Of a stretch of 64,000 bases of DNA, positions 1 to 8,273 are shown piece by piece. A program made the translations under genes and the position numbers. Each line of letters opens with the position of its first letter. The stretch's first letter is position 1. Source of the DNA: Arthrobacter sp. AFG7.2 (GTDB taxonomy: Bacteria > Actinomycetota > Actinomycetes > Actinomycetales > Micrococcaceae); assembly GCF_002892835.1 (NCBI RefSeq), contig NZ_PJMB01000008.1, forward strand, positions 62,001 to 126,000. Reading direction: 5' to 3'. Below the pieces are notes generated by a model that saw only the letters and a program-made list of their open reading frames with translations, was not told the DNA's origin and made no database searches.

Positions 1-481
1 CCTCATCCTGGACCATCACGAGTCCGTGCTGAAGCGTGGGGAAATGCTGCAGGAGATGCAGTACCACCGGAACTGCGACGTTATAGGGCAGGTTCGCCAC
101 CAGCGCTGTGGGCTGCACCGGGAGTTCGGTGACTTTCATGGCATCGGCATGCACCAGGTGGAAGTTCGCTGCGGCGGACGGGCGCCACTCCTGGACTGTT
201 GCCGGCAACTTCGCGGCCAGCACCGGATCGATTTCAACTGCCACCACCGACGCCGCCGCATCAAGCAGTCCGAGGGTCAGGGATCCCAGGCCCGGTCCCA
301 CCTCCAGAACTGTCTCGTCGGGTTCCACATCTGCTGCGGCCACGATCCTGCGGATGGTGTTGCCGTCAATGACGAAGTTCTGGCCAAGGGTTTTGGTGGG
401 GCGGATACCGATGTCCTCCGCGAGCCGGCGTATGTCGGATGCACCAAAAAGCGGTGCGGGCGCGGGGATTGGTTCAGTCAC
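1..481 (-). CDS. rsmA: 16S rRNA (adenine1518-N6/adenine1519-N6)-dimethyltransferase, C-terminus cut by window edge
   Basis: RsmA (KsgA) dimethylates two adjacent adenines near the 3' end of 16S rRNA with S-adenosylmethionine, a late check on the small subunit. About 160 N-terminal residues are present. They show the family opening [14 protein letters not shown], the SAM-binding stretch [11 protein letters not shown], an acidic ribose-binding segment (VVAVEIDP) and the catalytic NLPY motif. The rest (about 130 residues in the usual protein) lies beyond position 1. The GTG start is preceded at exactly six bases by TAGGAT, so the message is probably leaderless. It follows rpfB on the same strand, the conserved tatD-rpfB-rsmA order of actinobacteria. 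Confidence 0.93.
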   Translation of the reverse strand, partial: MTEPIPAPAPLFGASDIRRLAEDIGIRPTKTLGQNFVIDGNTIRRIVAAADVEPDETVLEVGPGLGSLTLGLLDAAASVVAVEIDPVLAAKLPATVQEWRPSAAANFHLVHADAMKVTELPVQPTALVANLPYNVAVPVVLHLLQHFPTLQHGLVMVQDE

Positions 482-487
482 CTAGGT

Positions 488-493
488 ATCCTA
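488..493 (-). promoter_or_regulatory. Leaderless -10 element of rsmA
   Basis: On the minus strand TAGGAT lies six bases before the rsmA GTG, so transcription would start at or next to the start codon. It suggests rsmA has its own promoter as well as any read-through from rpfB. Confidence 0.55.
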
Positions 494-540
494 TCCCGCG
501 CCGCTCCCCCGCCCTGCCCGGACGACGCCTGGCTAACGGC

Positions 541-574
541 TGTGGCCGGGCCCGGAGATCCGGGCCCGGCCACA
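541..574 (-). terminator. Strong hairpin downstream of rpfB
   Basis: A perfect 16-bp inverted repeat (arms 541-556 and 559-574) lies 30 bases past the rpfB stop. There is no T-tract, so it is either a factor-assisted terminator or a 3'-end stabiliser separating rpfB from rsmA. Confidence 0.55.
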
Positions 575-603
575 GCAGTGACGGGGCGTATAAGTTCAGC
601 AGG

Positions 604-1800
604 TCAGCGGGTGGCAGCCCAGCCGCAGCCCCAGGGCTGAAGTCCGCGCTGTGCGTACACGCGGTTGGCAATATCGATCTGCTGGGCCTTGGTGGCAAGG
701 CTGGCGTTGGGTGCATATGCTCCTCCGCCGGCGCCGAGCCAGGTGCGGATATCAAACTGCAGGCCGCCGTAGTAGCCGTTTCCGGTGTTGATACTCCAGT
801 TTCCCGTGGCCTCGCACTGGGCGATCTTGTCCCACATTGCTTCGTTCAACATGGCCGGTGCAGCGGCGCCCGTGTTGGCTCCCGCGCTTGCCGCAGGTGC
901 CGCAGGTGCTGCAGCTGCTGCAGGGGCGGGCTTGGCCACAGGCTTCGGCTTGGTGCCCACGGTGATTTTCTCCGCTACCGGCTGGACCGTGACCGCCTCG
1001 GACACCAGTGTGCGCGACGCCTCGCGGCCGTCCACCAGCACGAGCTTGAAGGTCTTCTCGAGCTTGCCGGGTACACCCTTTTGGGTTACTTCCTTCTCGC
1101 CCTTGAGCAGTTCGCCGCTCTCAATGGTGACGGTCTCAAACGGAACCTCGTCTGTGGTGGCAGCGGTCTGGCTGTTGTCCACGCGGGACACCTTGATGAC
1201 CATGTTGTTGACCACGGGGGCGTGGGCGGGCTGCGAGGTGCGGTCGTTGGCGCCGAGGGCCAGGCCGGCGTCGCCGAGGACGGTACCCACGGTGGCGGCG
1301 GTGGTGGTGGCGGTGTCCACCTTGCCGTCGGCAACGATGCTGACCGTCTTGGGTGTGGAGATGGAGACGAAGGACCCCGCGACGGACAGCTGGGCGTCCT
1401 TGGGGACGGATACCGAGGAGGCGCTGGCGACACCGAGCTCAGTGACCAGGCCGGCGACGTCCTGCGCGGTGGTGTTCACCGTCTTTTCGGCACCGTCGAG
1501 GCTGACCTTGACTTCTTTTACCTTGTTGACGTTGATGACGGTGCCGTCCTGGACAGAGGCATCAACGGAGGGCGAGACGCGGTCGGCTGGACTCAGGTCC
1601 AGGTTGGCGCTCTTGACCACCTGGCCCACGGTTCCACCGAAGGTCTGCACGGACGAGACTTTGCCATCGACATTAAGCGTGATGGTTTTGTTATTGCCGA
1701 CGAAGGCTACGAGCCCCACGACGAGTGCGCACAGCACCAGAATCTGGGCGCCAACCTTGATGAAGCTGAACTTGCCGTCCGATGTGAAGAACTTACTCAC
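604..1800 (-). CDS. rpfB: Resuscitation-promoting factor, RpfB type
   Basis: Secreted, membrane-tethered lytic transglycosylase-like protein that cleaves peptidoglycan and wakes dormant cells. The 398 residues read in order: an N-terminal membrane anchor (about 14-34), three repeats of the DUF348 type (about 38-210), a G5 domain (about 212-290, with the family phrase GELLKGEKEVTQKGVPG), a Pro/Ala-rich linker, and a C-terminal Rpf catalytic domain from about residue 322. That domain holds the catalytic Glu in AQCEATGNW, the GYYGGLQF and WLGAGG motifs and two Cys. The layout is that of RpfB rather than the LysM-bearing Rpf proteins. It lies between tatD and rsmA on the same strand. The start is GTG at 1800; the 280-base upstream gap suggests its own control region. 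Confidence 0.95.
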   Translation of the reverse strand: MSKFFTSDGKFSFIKVGAQILVLCALVVGLVAFVGNNKTITLNVDGKVSSVQTFGGTVGQVVKSANLDLSPADRVSPSVDASVQDGTVINVNKVKEVKVSLDGAEKTVNTTAQDVAGLVTELGVASASSVSVPKDAQLSVAGSFVSISTPKTVSIVADGKVDTATTTAATVGTVLGDAGLALGANDRTSQPAHAPVVNNMVIKVSRVDNSQTAATTDEVPFETVTIESGELLKGEKEVTQKGVPGKLEKTFKLVLVDGREASRTLVSEAVTVQPVAEKITVGTKPKPVAKPAPAAAAAPAAPAASAGANTGAAAPAMLNEAMWDKIAQCEATGNWSINTGNGYYGGLQFDIRTWLGAGGGAYAPNASLATKAQQIDIANRVYAQRGLQPWGCGWAATR

Positions 1801-2081
1801 GTTTGCCCGTAACTTTAGGTCTGTCCGGGCACGGGGAATTGCGCAATAAAATGCCCGGCACCACCATTGGGGGCAGTCCGGGCACCGTCGCGCCGCGACA
1901 CTCCACGCAACGGGCAGCCGGGCGGAAAGCCCGGCAGTCCTGGCTGCAAAAAGAAGTGAATTTACCCGTTGGCCTTCCCCGACCCCGGCTAATAAATGTC
2001 CACTGTAACCGTAGCGTTATAAAGCAGCCAAGAAATCTGCATACCGGGTATGCCCAAGGTAACGGTCAGACGCCGGCTCCG
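1801..2081 (-). promoter_or_regulatory. rpfB upstream region with hairpin and palindrome
   Basis: This 281-base gap between tatD and rpfB has no convincing ORF. It holds a hairpin with 7-bp arms (1917-1923 and 1929-1935), an inverted repeat of TGCCCGG (1852-1858 and 1878-1884) and a 15-bp palindrome GCATACCGGGTATGC (2039-2053). It probably contains the rpfB promoter and long leader. I looked for the c-di-AMP (ydaO) riboswitch known from other actinobacterial rpf genes and could not see its conserved core. Confidence 0.4.
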
Positions 2082-2987
2082 CTAGTCCCAACTCCCGTAC
2101 GCCCGCACGGTATTTGCGCTGATTGCTGCGCAAAGCTCTGCGAGGTCCGTTCCTGTCAACTCAGCCATCGCCCGGACGGTGTAGGGAACCATGTAGCTGG
2201 CGTTTGGCCGGCCGCGATGAGGGTGCGGAGTAAGGAAGGGCGCATCCGTTTCCACCAGGACCAGCCCGGGATCCGCCACTGCGAGCGCAGCCCGAAGGTT
2301 GGACGCGTTGCGGAAAGTCAGGGTGCCGGCGAACGACATCCACCAGCCCTCCCGGTTGCAGATTTTTGCCAGTTCCTCGTCCCCCGAGAAACAGTGGAAG
2401 ACCACACGGCCAGGGGCACCCTCTTCCCGGAGCACCTGGACGACGTCGTCGTGGGCGTCGCGGTCATGGATCTGCAGGGTAAGGTCCAGGCGCTTGGCGA
2501 TGTCGATGTGACGGCGGAAGGAGTGCCGCTGATGCGCCAGCCCCTCGCCTTCGGTGCGGAAGAAGTCCAGGCCGGTCTCTCCGATGGCCCTGACCCGCGG
2601 GTGGGCAGCCAGCCGCTCGATCTCCGCAAGCGCTTCCTCCAACTGTCCGCGGGCGGCGTAGCGGGGGGCATCGTTGGGGTGGAGTGCCACGGCCCCCAGC
2701 AACCTCCGGTCCATGTCGACGGCTTTGACGGTGAACCGGGATGATTCAAGGTCGCAGCCCACCTGGACTGCGCCCTGGACACCCACCGCGGCGGCGGCAT
2801 CCAGCGCAGCTTTGACTGCAACAGGAGCCTGGCCGTCCGGGAAGTCCAAGTGGGTGTGGTTGTCCATCACCGGCACCGGCAGGGGCTCGGGGGCGGGCGG
2901 ATAAGCCTTCTGCCGGGAGTTCCCCCGCTCCTGCTCATCATCCATGTCAAGGTCCCGGTATGCGGCGGGAGGAAGCGAAGTGCACAT
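2082..2987 (-). CDS. tatD: TatD family metal-dependent DNase
   Basis: TatD proteins are TIM-barrel metal-dependent nucleases (3'-5' exonuclease or AP endonuclease activity) acting in the cytoplasm. The metal ligands are all visible: HTHLDF, the bridging Glu in IGETGLDFF, His in LQIHDRDAHDD, His in FHCFSGD and the Asp in LVETDAPFLTPHPHRGRPN. The 301-residue length is slightly long because of about 40 low-complexity N-terminal residues before the barrel. I keep the ATG at 2987 because TAGGGT sits exactly six bases before it. In many actinobacteria metG precedes tatD; here the divergent neighbour is the MoxR operon. Confidence 0.93.
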   Translation of the reverse strand: MCTSLPPAAYRDLDMDDEQERGNSRQKAYPPAPEPLPVPVMDNHTHLDFPDGQAPVAVKAALDAAAAVGVQGAVQVGCDLESSRFTVKAVDMDRRLLGAVALHPNDAPRYAARGQLEEALAEIERLAAHPRVRAIGETGLDFFRTEGEGLAHQRHSFRRHIDIAKRLDLTLQIHDRDAHDDVVQVLREEGAPGRVVFHCFSGDEELAKICNREGWWMSFAGTLTFRNASNLRAALAVADPGLVLVETDAPFLTPHPHRGRPNASYMVPYTVRAMAELTGTDLAELCAAISANTVRAYGSWD

Positions 2988-2993
2988 CCATCC

Positions 2994-2999
2994 ACCCTA
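2994..2999 (-). promoter_or_regulatory. Leaderless -10 element of tatD
   Basis: TAGGGT (minus strand) stands six bases before the tatD ATG. It supports the long N-terminus of TatD over later internal ATGs. Confidence 0.5.
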
Positions 3000-3149
3000 A
3001 CCGCGGACGGTTCCCCATAATTGTCGGAACTCTCTGTCAGCAGTGGCAGTTGTGTTAGTAGTCTGGTACGAACACATGCGAACGCCCACCGACGGGCGAA
3101 GGCAGGCTTGTTGTCCCGTCCAGGTGAACCCCGGGCTGAAAGGTTGCCG

Positions 3150-4277
3150 ATGGAATCCCACCGACGCACTGCCAACGATGTGAGCGCTGCGAACCGCACC
3201 ATGGCGGGGCTGGCCGATTCCGTCAGCCACCTGAACGGACACCGTCCTGCCGCCATGGACGCTGCCGCCTTCCATGCCGCCAGCCAGCGCATTCTCACAT
3301 CCGTCAATACCGTCATCGATGGGAAATCCGACGCCGCCAAGCTGGCACTGACCGTCCTGCTCGCGCAGGGGCACCTGCTGCTTGAGGACGTCCCTGGAGT
3401 GGGAAAAACGCTCCTCGCCAAGACGCTGGCCCGCACCATTGACTGCACAGTCAACCGCATCCAGTTCACCCCGGACCTGCTCCCGTCCGACGTGACGGGA
3501 GTATCCATCTACAACCAGTCCTCCCGGTTGTTCGAGTTCCGGCCGGGGGCGGTGTTCGCCAATATTGTTATTGGCGATGAAATCAACCGGGCCTCCGCGA
3601 AGACCCAGTCGGCCTTGCTCGAATGCATGGAGGAGCACCAGGTCACCGTTGACGGAAACACCTACCGGCTGGACGAACCCTTCATGGTCGTGGCCACACA
3701 GAATCCCATCGAAATGGAAGGGACCTACCCGTTGCCCGAGGCGCAGCGGGACCGTTTCATGGCGCGGATCTCCATGGGCTACCCGGACAAGGACGCCGAG
3801 ATCGAGATGCTCGAAACGCATCAGGCCACGTCCCCGCTGGCCAAGGTTTCCGCCGTTGTCACCTCGGCGGATGTGGCTGCCATGATCACCACCGTCCAGC
3901 AGGTGTACGTGTCCCAGGCTGTCAAGGAGTACACGGTGTCGCTGGGCAGGGCCACCAGGGAGAGCCCGCTGCTGCGGCTGGGCGCGAGCCCCCGCTCCAT
4001 GTTGCAGCTCCTGCGGGCAGCAAAGGCCACCGCCGCACTGGACGGGCGGGACTTCGTCCTTCCGGACGACGTCGTCCACGTCGCCGAAGCAGTCCTGGCA
4101 CACCGCATCATCCTGGACCGCAAGGCCGCAGGGACCGGAGAAACCCCCCACAGCGTCTTGAGGGGCATTTTGTCCCGCCTTCCTGTCACCTCCCAGCCCG
4201 GCGGAACCGTCACCAAGGCTCCGGCACCCGCCGGCAGGACCGCCGCCCCGGTCACCGGGCTGGGCAGGAACCGCTAG
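3150..4277 (+). CDS. MoxR family AAA+ ATPase
   Basis: MoxR ATPases are chaperone-like AAA+ proteins thought to help assemble or activate partner complexes encoded beside them, often DUF58/VWA proteins. This 375-residue protein has Walker A (EDVPGVGKTLLAKTLA, about residues 78-93), Walker B (VIGDEINRASAKTQSALLE), sensor 1 (VVATQNPIEMEGTYPLPEAQRDRF) and the C-terminal lid. I start it at the ATG at 3150, which has GAAAGG upstream; the longer in-frame extension from 3021 lacks a ribosome site. It heads an operon with the DUF58 and transglutaminase genes (9-bp gap, then 4-bp overlap). Confidence 0.92.
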   Translation: MESHRRTANDVSAANRTMAGLADSVSHLNGHRPAAMDAAAFHAASQRILTSVNTVIDGKSDAAKLALTVLLAQGHLLLEDVPGVGKTLLAKTLARTIDCTVNRIQFTPDLLPSDVTGVSIYNQSSRLFEFRPGAVFANIVIGDEINRASAKTQSALLECMEEHQVTVDGNTYRLDEPFMVVATQNPIEMEGTYPLPEAQRDRFMARISMGYPDKDAEIEMLETHQATSPLAKVSAVVTSADVAAMITTVQQVYVSQAVKEYTVSLGRATRESPLLRLGASPRSMLQLLRAAKATAALDGRDFVLPDDVVHVAEAVLAHRIILDRKAAGTGETPHSVLRGILSRLPVTSQPGGTVTKAPAPAGRTAAPVTGLGRNR

Positions 4278-4286
4278 GCGGACGCC

Positions 4287-5732
4287 ATGGCGCTGCTGGA
4301 CCGGGTACCCCGGCACCTCTTCACCCAACGCGGCTGGGGCATGATCGCCGCCGGCGGGGTGTCACTCGTCGCAGCGTCCGTCATGGGACGCAGGGACCTG
4401 CTGACGCTCAGCATCCTGCTGATAGTCCTCCCCCTCGTTTCGCTCGCCGGAATCCGCCTGGTCAAGCCACGGTTCCAGGTGTACCGGGAGTTCAATCCGG
4501 CACCGGTGGAAACGTCAGCACCCGCAACGGTGCGGCTGGCAGTGGCGCGGACAGGGAACGGCAGCGGCAGGGCCACCATGGAAGAGCGGCTGCCGGCGCG
4601 CTTCGGCGAGTCCCCTGCCTTCCGGTTCCCTTCCCGTTCTGCCACCGGCGGCACCAGCCGGTACGAATACCATCTGCGCTCGGCCCAGCGGGGCCAGTTC
4701 CTGATCGGCCCGGTGACTGCCGAATTCACGGACCCCTTTGGCCTTTCGCTGCATCGGCAGGCAATAGACGACGGCGACACCCTCACCGTGACGCCGGCCG
4801 CCGTCGTACTTCCCCTCACCGGGCTCGCTGGCGCACGGGGGAATGATGGCGTGACCGCCACCCGGATCCGGGCAAATCCCAGCGACGACGACGTGATGAC
4901 CCGTGAGTACCGCCACGGCGATCCGATGCGGCGGGTGCACTGGGCCGCCACGGCACGGCACGGCGACCTCATGGTGCGGCAGGAGGAATCAGTCACCACC
5001 CCCGAGGCGACCATCATCGTGGACCACAGGTACGGTGCGTTTTCAGGTGGTCCAGGTGCCGGACTGCAGTGGCCCGCCGGCCAGGACGGCCACCCCATGG
5101 CCAGCAGCGGGACTTTTGAATGGTCCGTCGTGGCGGTCATGTCCATCAGCGCACACCTGGCCGAACGAAACTACGCACTTCGCGTGCTGGACACAGGGGG
5201 CGGGCCTGCCTTCCTGCGCTCGCCGTCCGCTCCCGAGCCTGAGGTGGAGGAGTACAGCGGCGCAGCAGGACTCCAGTCCATCGCGGAAAGCCTTGCGGCG
5301 ATCCAGCTGACCGGGCCCCACCACCCCCGCCGCGAGAATACCCTCCGGGACTGGGCTGGAAAGGTTACAGCAAGCGGCGACCGCACCCAGCAGGACGCCG
5401 GACCGGACGCGTTCGATGACCTGCTGATGGACAAACTGTCAGCCCACCGGATGAGGGGACCGGTGATTGCGGTCCTTGGAACACTTTCACGGGTGGAGGC
5501 CCTTGCGCTGGCCCCGGCTGCGGGTTACGGCACCAACGCCTTTGCCGTGATTGTCACGGAGAAGCCGGGCGAGTCCGCGGAGGTTGTGGAAGCACTCCGG
5601 CAGGGAGGCTGGCGTGCTGTTGCGGTGGCGCCCTCGGTCCCGGTAGCGGCCGCGTGGAGCCAGTTCGACCAGGACATGGCAGTGCCTACTCCGTCAGCGG
5701 AGGTCCGGCGCGGGACGGGGGCGGTGCGGTGA
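4287..5732 (+). CDS. DUF58 domain-containing protein, probable MoxR partner
   Basis: Membrane-associated DUF58 protein of 481 residues; function not established. Two hydrophobic segments near the N-terminus (about 16-55) are followed by a beta-rich region and then the family signature YRHGDPMRRVHWAATARHGD (about residues 206-225), at the start of a VWA-like fold. It lies between moxR and the transglutaminase gene, overlapping the latter by 4 bp (GTGA), so the three are translated together. In other bacteria such trios are linked to envelope stress; here that is inference. Confidence 0.88.
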   Translation: MALLDRVPRHLFTQRGWGMIAAGGVSLVAASVMGRRDLLTLSILLIVLPLVSLAGIRLVKPRFQVYREFNPAPVETSAPATVRLAVARTGNGSGRATMEERLPARFGESPAFRFPSRSATGGTSRYEYHLRSAQRGQFLIGPVTAEFTDPFGLSLHRQAIDDGDTLTVTPAAVVLPLTGLAGARGNDGVTATRIRANPSDDDVMTREYRHGDPMRRVHWAATARHGDLMVRQEESVTTPEATIIVDHRYGAFSGGPGAGLQWPAGQDGHPMASSGTFEWSVVAVMSISAHLAERNYALRVLDTGGGPAFLRSPSAPEPEVEEYSGAAGLQSIAESLAAIQLTGPHHPRRENTLRDWAGKVTASGDRTQQDAGPDAFDDLLMDKLSAHRMRGPVIAVLGTLSRVEALALAPAAGYGTNAFAVIVTEKPGESAEVVEALRQGGWRAVAVAPSVPVAAAWSQFDQDMAVPTPSAEVRRGTGAVR

Positions 5733-8251
5733 CCACGGCAACAACACACAGTCCGGGAACCGGCCACGAGCCCGGGCTCCAGGGGGAACCCCGCCGTGGA
5801 AGGCCGCGGGTAGGCGCCTACCCCTGGGCCATGGCAGCCGCCATAGCCCTGGCTGTGTCCGGTGCCGCCCTGTCCCTGAACGGTGTCCTCCGGGGCTGGG
5901 GCTGGTACTGGCCCGCTCTGACCACCGTCCTGGTGGTAAGCCTCACCCTGGCAGCACTTCGATCCGTGCGGGCGCAACCCCTGCTGGTAACTGCCGGCGG
6001 ATTCCTTTCCCTGGGCGCAATCCTGACGCTGACATTCTTCCGCGGCTCCAGTTTTGCCGGGCTTATCCCCACCGGCAGCACCCTGGGCGAACTGGACCGC
6101 CTCATCCGGCGTGCCAGCGAAACCGTGCTTTCCGAGACGGCGCCGGTGGCCCCCAATGTGGGAATTGTCATGGTCATCTGCGCTGTCCTGGGCCTGGCGG
6201 TCATTTTGGTGGACGCGCTCGCGCTGCCGCTGGGCATACCCGCCGCCACGGGTGTTGGCCTGCTGGCCATCCTGGTGGTACCGGCGATGATCAAGCCGCA
6301 GAGCGTGGGCTTCTGGGGATTTGCCGTGACGCTGGCCGGATACCTGGCCATCCTTGCCTGCAGCCAGTACTTCGTCCCCGATGCACGGCTTCAGACGGAT
6401 TCCGCCCGCAGTCCCGGGCAGATGAAGCGTGCCGTCCTCACAGGGTCCGTTGCGCTCGCCGCCACGCTGGTGGCGCCCCTGGCCATTCCCGGCTTTGACC
6501 AGGGGACTTTCCCCCAGGGTTCGCGGCTCAACCCGTGGGGGGCGTCAACAGGCCTGAACCCCATGATCACGCTGGGCAACAGCCTCCGGACTCCTGACGG
6601 AAGCGGGCGCATCACGTACGCCACCAATGCATCCACCCCGCTGTACCTGCGGTCCGTCACCGTGGATCACTTCGACGGCGACTCCTGGGGCCCGGACGAC
6701 CGTACTGCGTCCCGGCTCCGGCTGGGCGGCCGGATCGATCCCGGCTACACGGTGCTGGCGGACGAACAGCAGCGGCTGGTGACGGCCATCGACGCCGGCA
6801 GCTTCAACAGCCCGTATCTTCCAGCGCCCTACGCCCCCGAGTCCGTCCGCGGACTCAACGGGCGATGGACCTGGGACCCTGCCACCCTGAGCATTAAGGG
6901 GTCGGACACCACCACCTCCAGGAGGCAGGAGTACCTGGTCACGTCCTCCGCACCCAAACTGACGGCAGGGCTGCTGGCGCAGTCCTCGGCGGCGGTCCAG
7001 GGCATCCCGGCGGATTTCACCAGGATTCCCGGCAACGTTCCGGACGTTGTCCGCACCACTGCCGATACCGTGGCTGGAACGGGCACGCCGTACGCCAAGG
7101 CGATGGCACTCCAGAAGTACCTCCGCTCGCCGGAGTTCACCTATTCCCTGCAGTCCCCGGTACAGGGCGGCTATGACGGCAACGGGCTCTCGGTCTTGGC
7201 GGATTTCCTGGAACAGAAGAGCGGTTACTGCATCCATTACGCGTCGGCGATGGCTGTGATGGCACGGCTGGAAGGTATCCCAAGCCGCATTGCCGTGGGC
7301 TACGCACCCGGCAGGCTCACGGGTGCCACGGTTTCAGTGGCCGGCCAGGGAGCACTACCGGAATATGAGGTGGATGCGCGCGACGCCCACGCCTGGCCCG
7401 AACTCTACTTCCAGGGGCTGGGCTGGGTGCCCTTCGAGCCAACCCCGTCCCGTGGCGTGGTTCCCGAGTACGCCACCGAATCAGCGGCCGCCGCCGCGCC
7501 CGACGCGCTGGACAACAATGAAGGCGTGCTCCCCGACGCTGCTCCGGCTCCTTCCCCGGCACCGAGCGCCGCTCCCCTGCCCGCACCGGGTGGCAGCGGA
7601 AGCCCCGACACGGGCCGGCAACTTCTGCCGTGGCTGCTGACTGCCGGCGGCATGCTGGGAATTGCCCTTCTGCTGGCTTCGCCGCGGCTGGCAAGGACGG
7701 CGATCAGGGCGGGCAGGCTTCGGCCGCAGGACCACGGCACCGCTGTACCTTTGGGCTGGCGGGAACTGCTGGACCTCGGCACGGACTATGGCATGGCCCC
7801 GGGTTCGAGCGAAACACCGAGGGCATATTCTGCGCGGCTCCGCGGCTCCCTGCTGGGGGAACCCCATGGCATGGACCAGCAGGCCCACCTGGCCGTTGTT
7901 GCACTGACGGCAGACTTTGAGCGCCACAGCTACGGCCGCCCACCACTTCCGGTCCCCGCAGCGGCAGCCGGCGGCGAAGAGTCCGGCTCCAGCGGCGATA
8001 CCAACAGCACCCTGGCAGCCCGGGTTGCGGCCGTTGAAACGTCGCTGCACGCCAATGCCACCTTCACGCGCCGTTTGCGGGCAGCCTGGGTTCCCGCGTC
8101 GGTCATGGGACGGCTCGGCCGGCTGCTTTCAGCCCCGTTCCTCGCCACTGGCCGGATGCTGCGCGGCACGGCAAACGCCGCCGCCCGCTCGTGGCCTGGT
8201 AACTCCAGGCGTGGAGCGCGCGACGGCGTTCGGCGGCAGGGCGGCAACTGA
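5729..8251 (+). CDS. Transmembrane transglutaminase-like (TgpA/DUF3488) protein
   Basis: Large membrane protein of 840 residues with about six N-terminal helices (DUF3488/TgpA part, about 30-240), an extracytoplasmic transglutaminase-like cysteine-protease domain, a Pro/Ala-rich linker, one more helix (about 632-650) and a cytoplasmic tail. The catalytic Cys lies in KSGYCIHYASAMAVMARLEG (near residue 501), the His in DARDAHAWPE (near 554), and the acidic residue in WVPFEPTP. The GTG at 5729, overlapping the DUF58 stop, is chosen; the upstream in-frame stretch lies inside DUF58. It ends in a hairpin shared with gabD. Substrate unknown; proteins of this type may process or crosslink exported proteins. 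Confidence 0.88.
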   Translation: MTTATTHSPGTGHEPGLQGEPRRGRPRVGAYPWAMAAAIALAVSGAALSLNGVLRGWGWYWPALTTVLVVSLTLAALRSVRAQPLLVTAGGFLSLGAILTLTFFRGSSFAGLIPTGSTLGELDRLIRRASETVLSETAPVAPNVGIVMVICAVLGLAVILVDALALPLGIPAATGVGLLAILVVPAMIKPQSVGFWGFAVTLAGYLAILACSQYFVPDARLQTDSARSPGQMKRAVLTGSVALAATLVAPLAIPGFDQGTFPQGSRLNPWGASTGLNPMITLGNSLRTPDGSGRITYATNASTPLYLRSVTVDHFDGDSWGPDDRTASRLRLGGRIDPGYTVLADEQQRLVTAIDAGSFNSPYLPAPYAPESVRGLNGRWTWDPATLSIKGSDTTTSRRQEYLVTSSAPKLTAGLLAQSSAAVQGIPADFTRIPGNVPDVVRTTADTVAGTGTPYAKAMALQKYLRSPEFTYSLQSPVQGGYDGNGLSVLADFLEQKSGYCIHYASAMAVMARLEGIPSRIAVGYAPGRLTGATVSVAGQGALPEYEVDARDAHAWPELYFQGLGWVPFEPTPSRGVVPEYATESAAAAAPDALDNNEGVLPDAAPAPSPAPSAAPLPAPGGSGSPDTGRQLLPWLLTAGGMLGIALLLASPRLARTAIRAGRLRPQDHGTAVPLGWRELLDLGTDYGMAPGSSETPRAYSARLRGSLLGEPHGMDQQAHLAVVALTADFERHSYGRPPLPVPAAAAGGEESGSSGDTNSTLAARVAAVETSLHANATFTRRLRAAWVPASVMGRLGRLLSAPFLATGRMLRGTANAAARSWPGNSRRGARDGVRRQGGN

Positions 8252-8269
8252 CCGGCAACTGCCGGTCAG
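8248..8269. terminator. Bidirectional hairpin between transglutaminase gene and gabD
   Basis: CTGACCGGC-aact-GCCGGTCAG forms a perfect 9-bp stem that includes the transglutaminase stop codon. It fills the 22-base gap between two converging genes and lacks a T-tract. Confidence 0.5.
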
Positions 8270-8273
8270 GGCA

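Noticed and set aside
1801..2081. Possible c-di-AMP (ydaO) riboswitch ahead of rpfB
   Set aside because: No stretch matches the family's conserved GGG/GAA and GGUA segments; only simple hairpins are seen.
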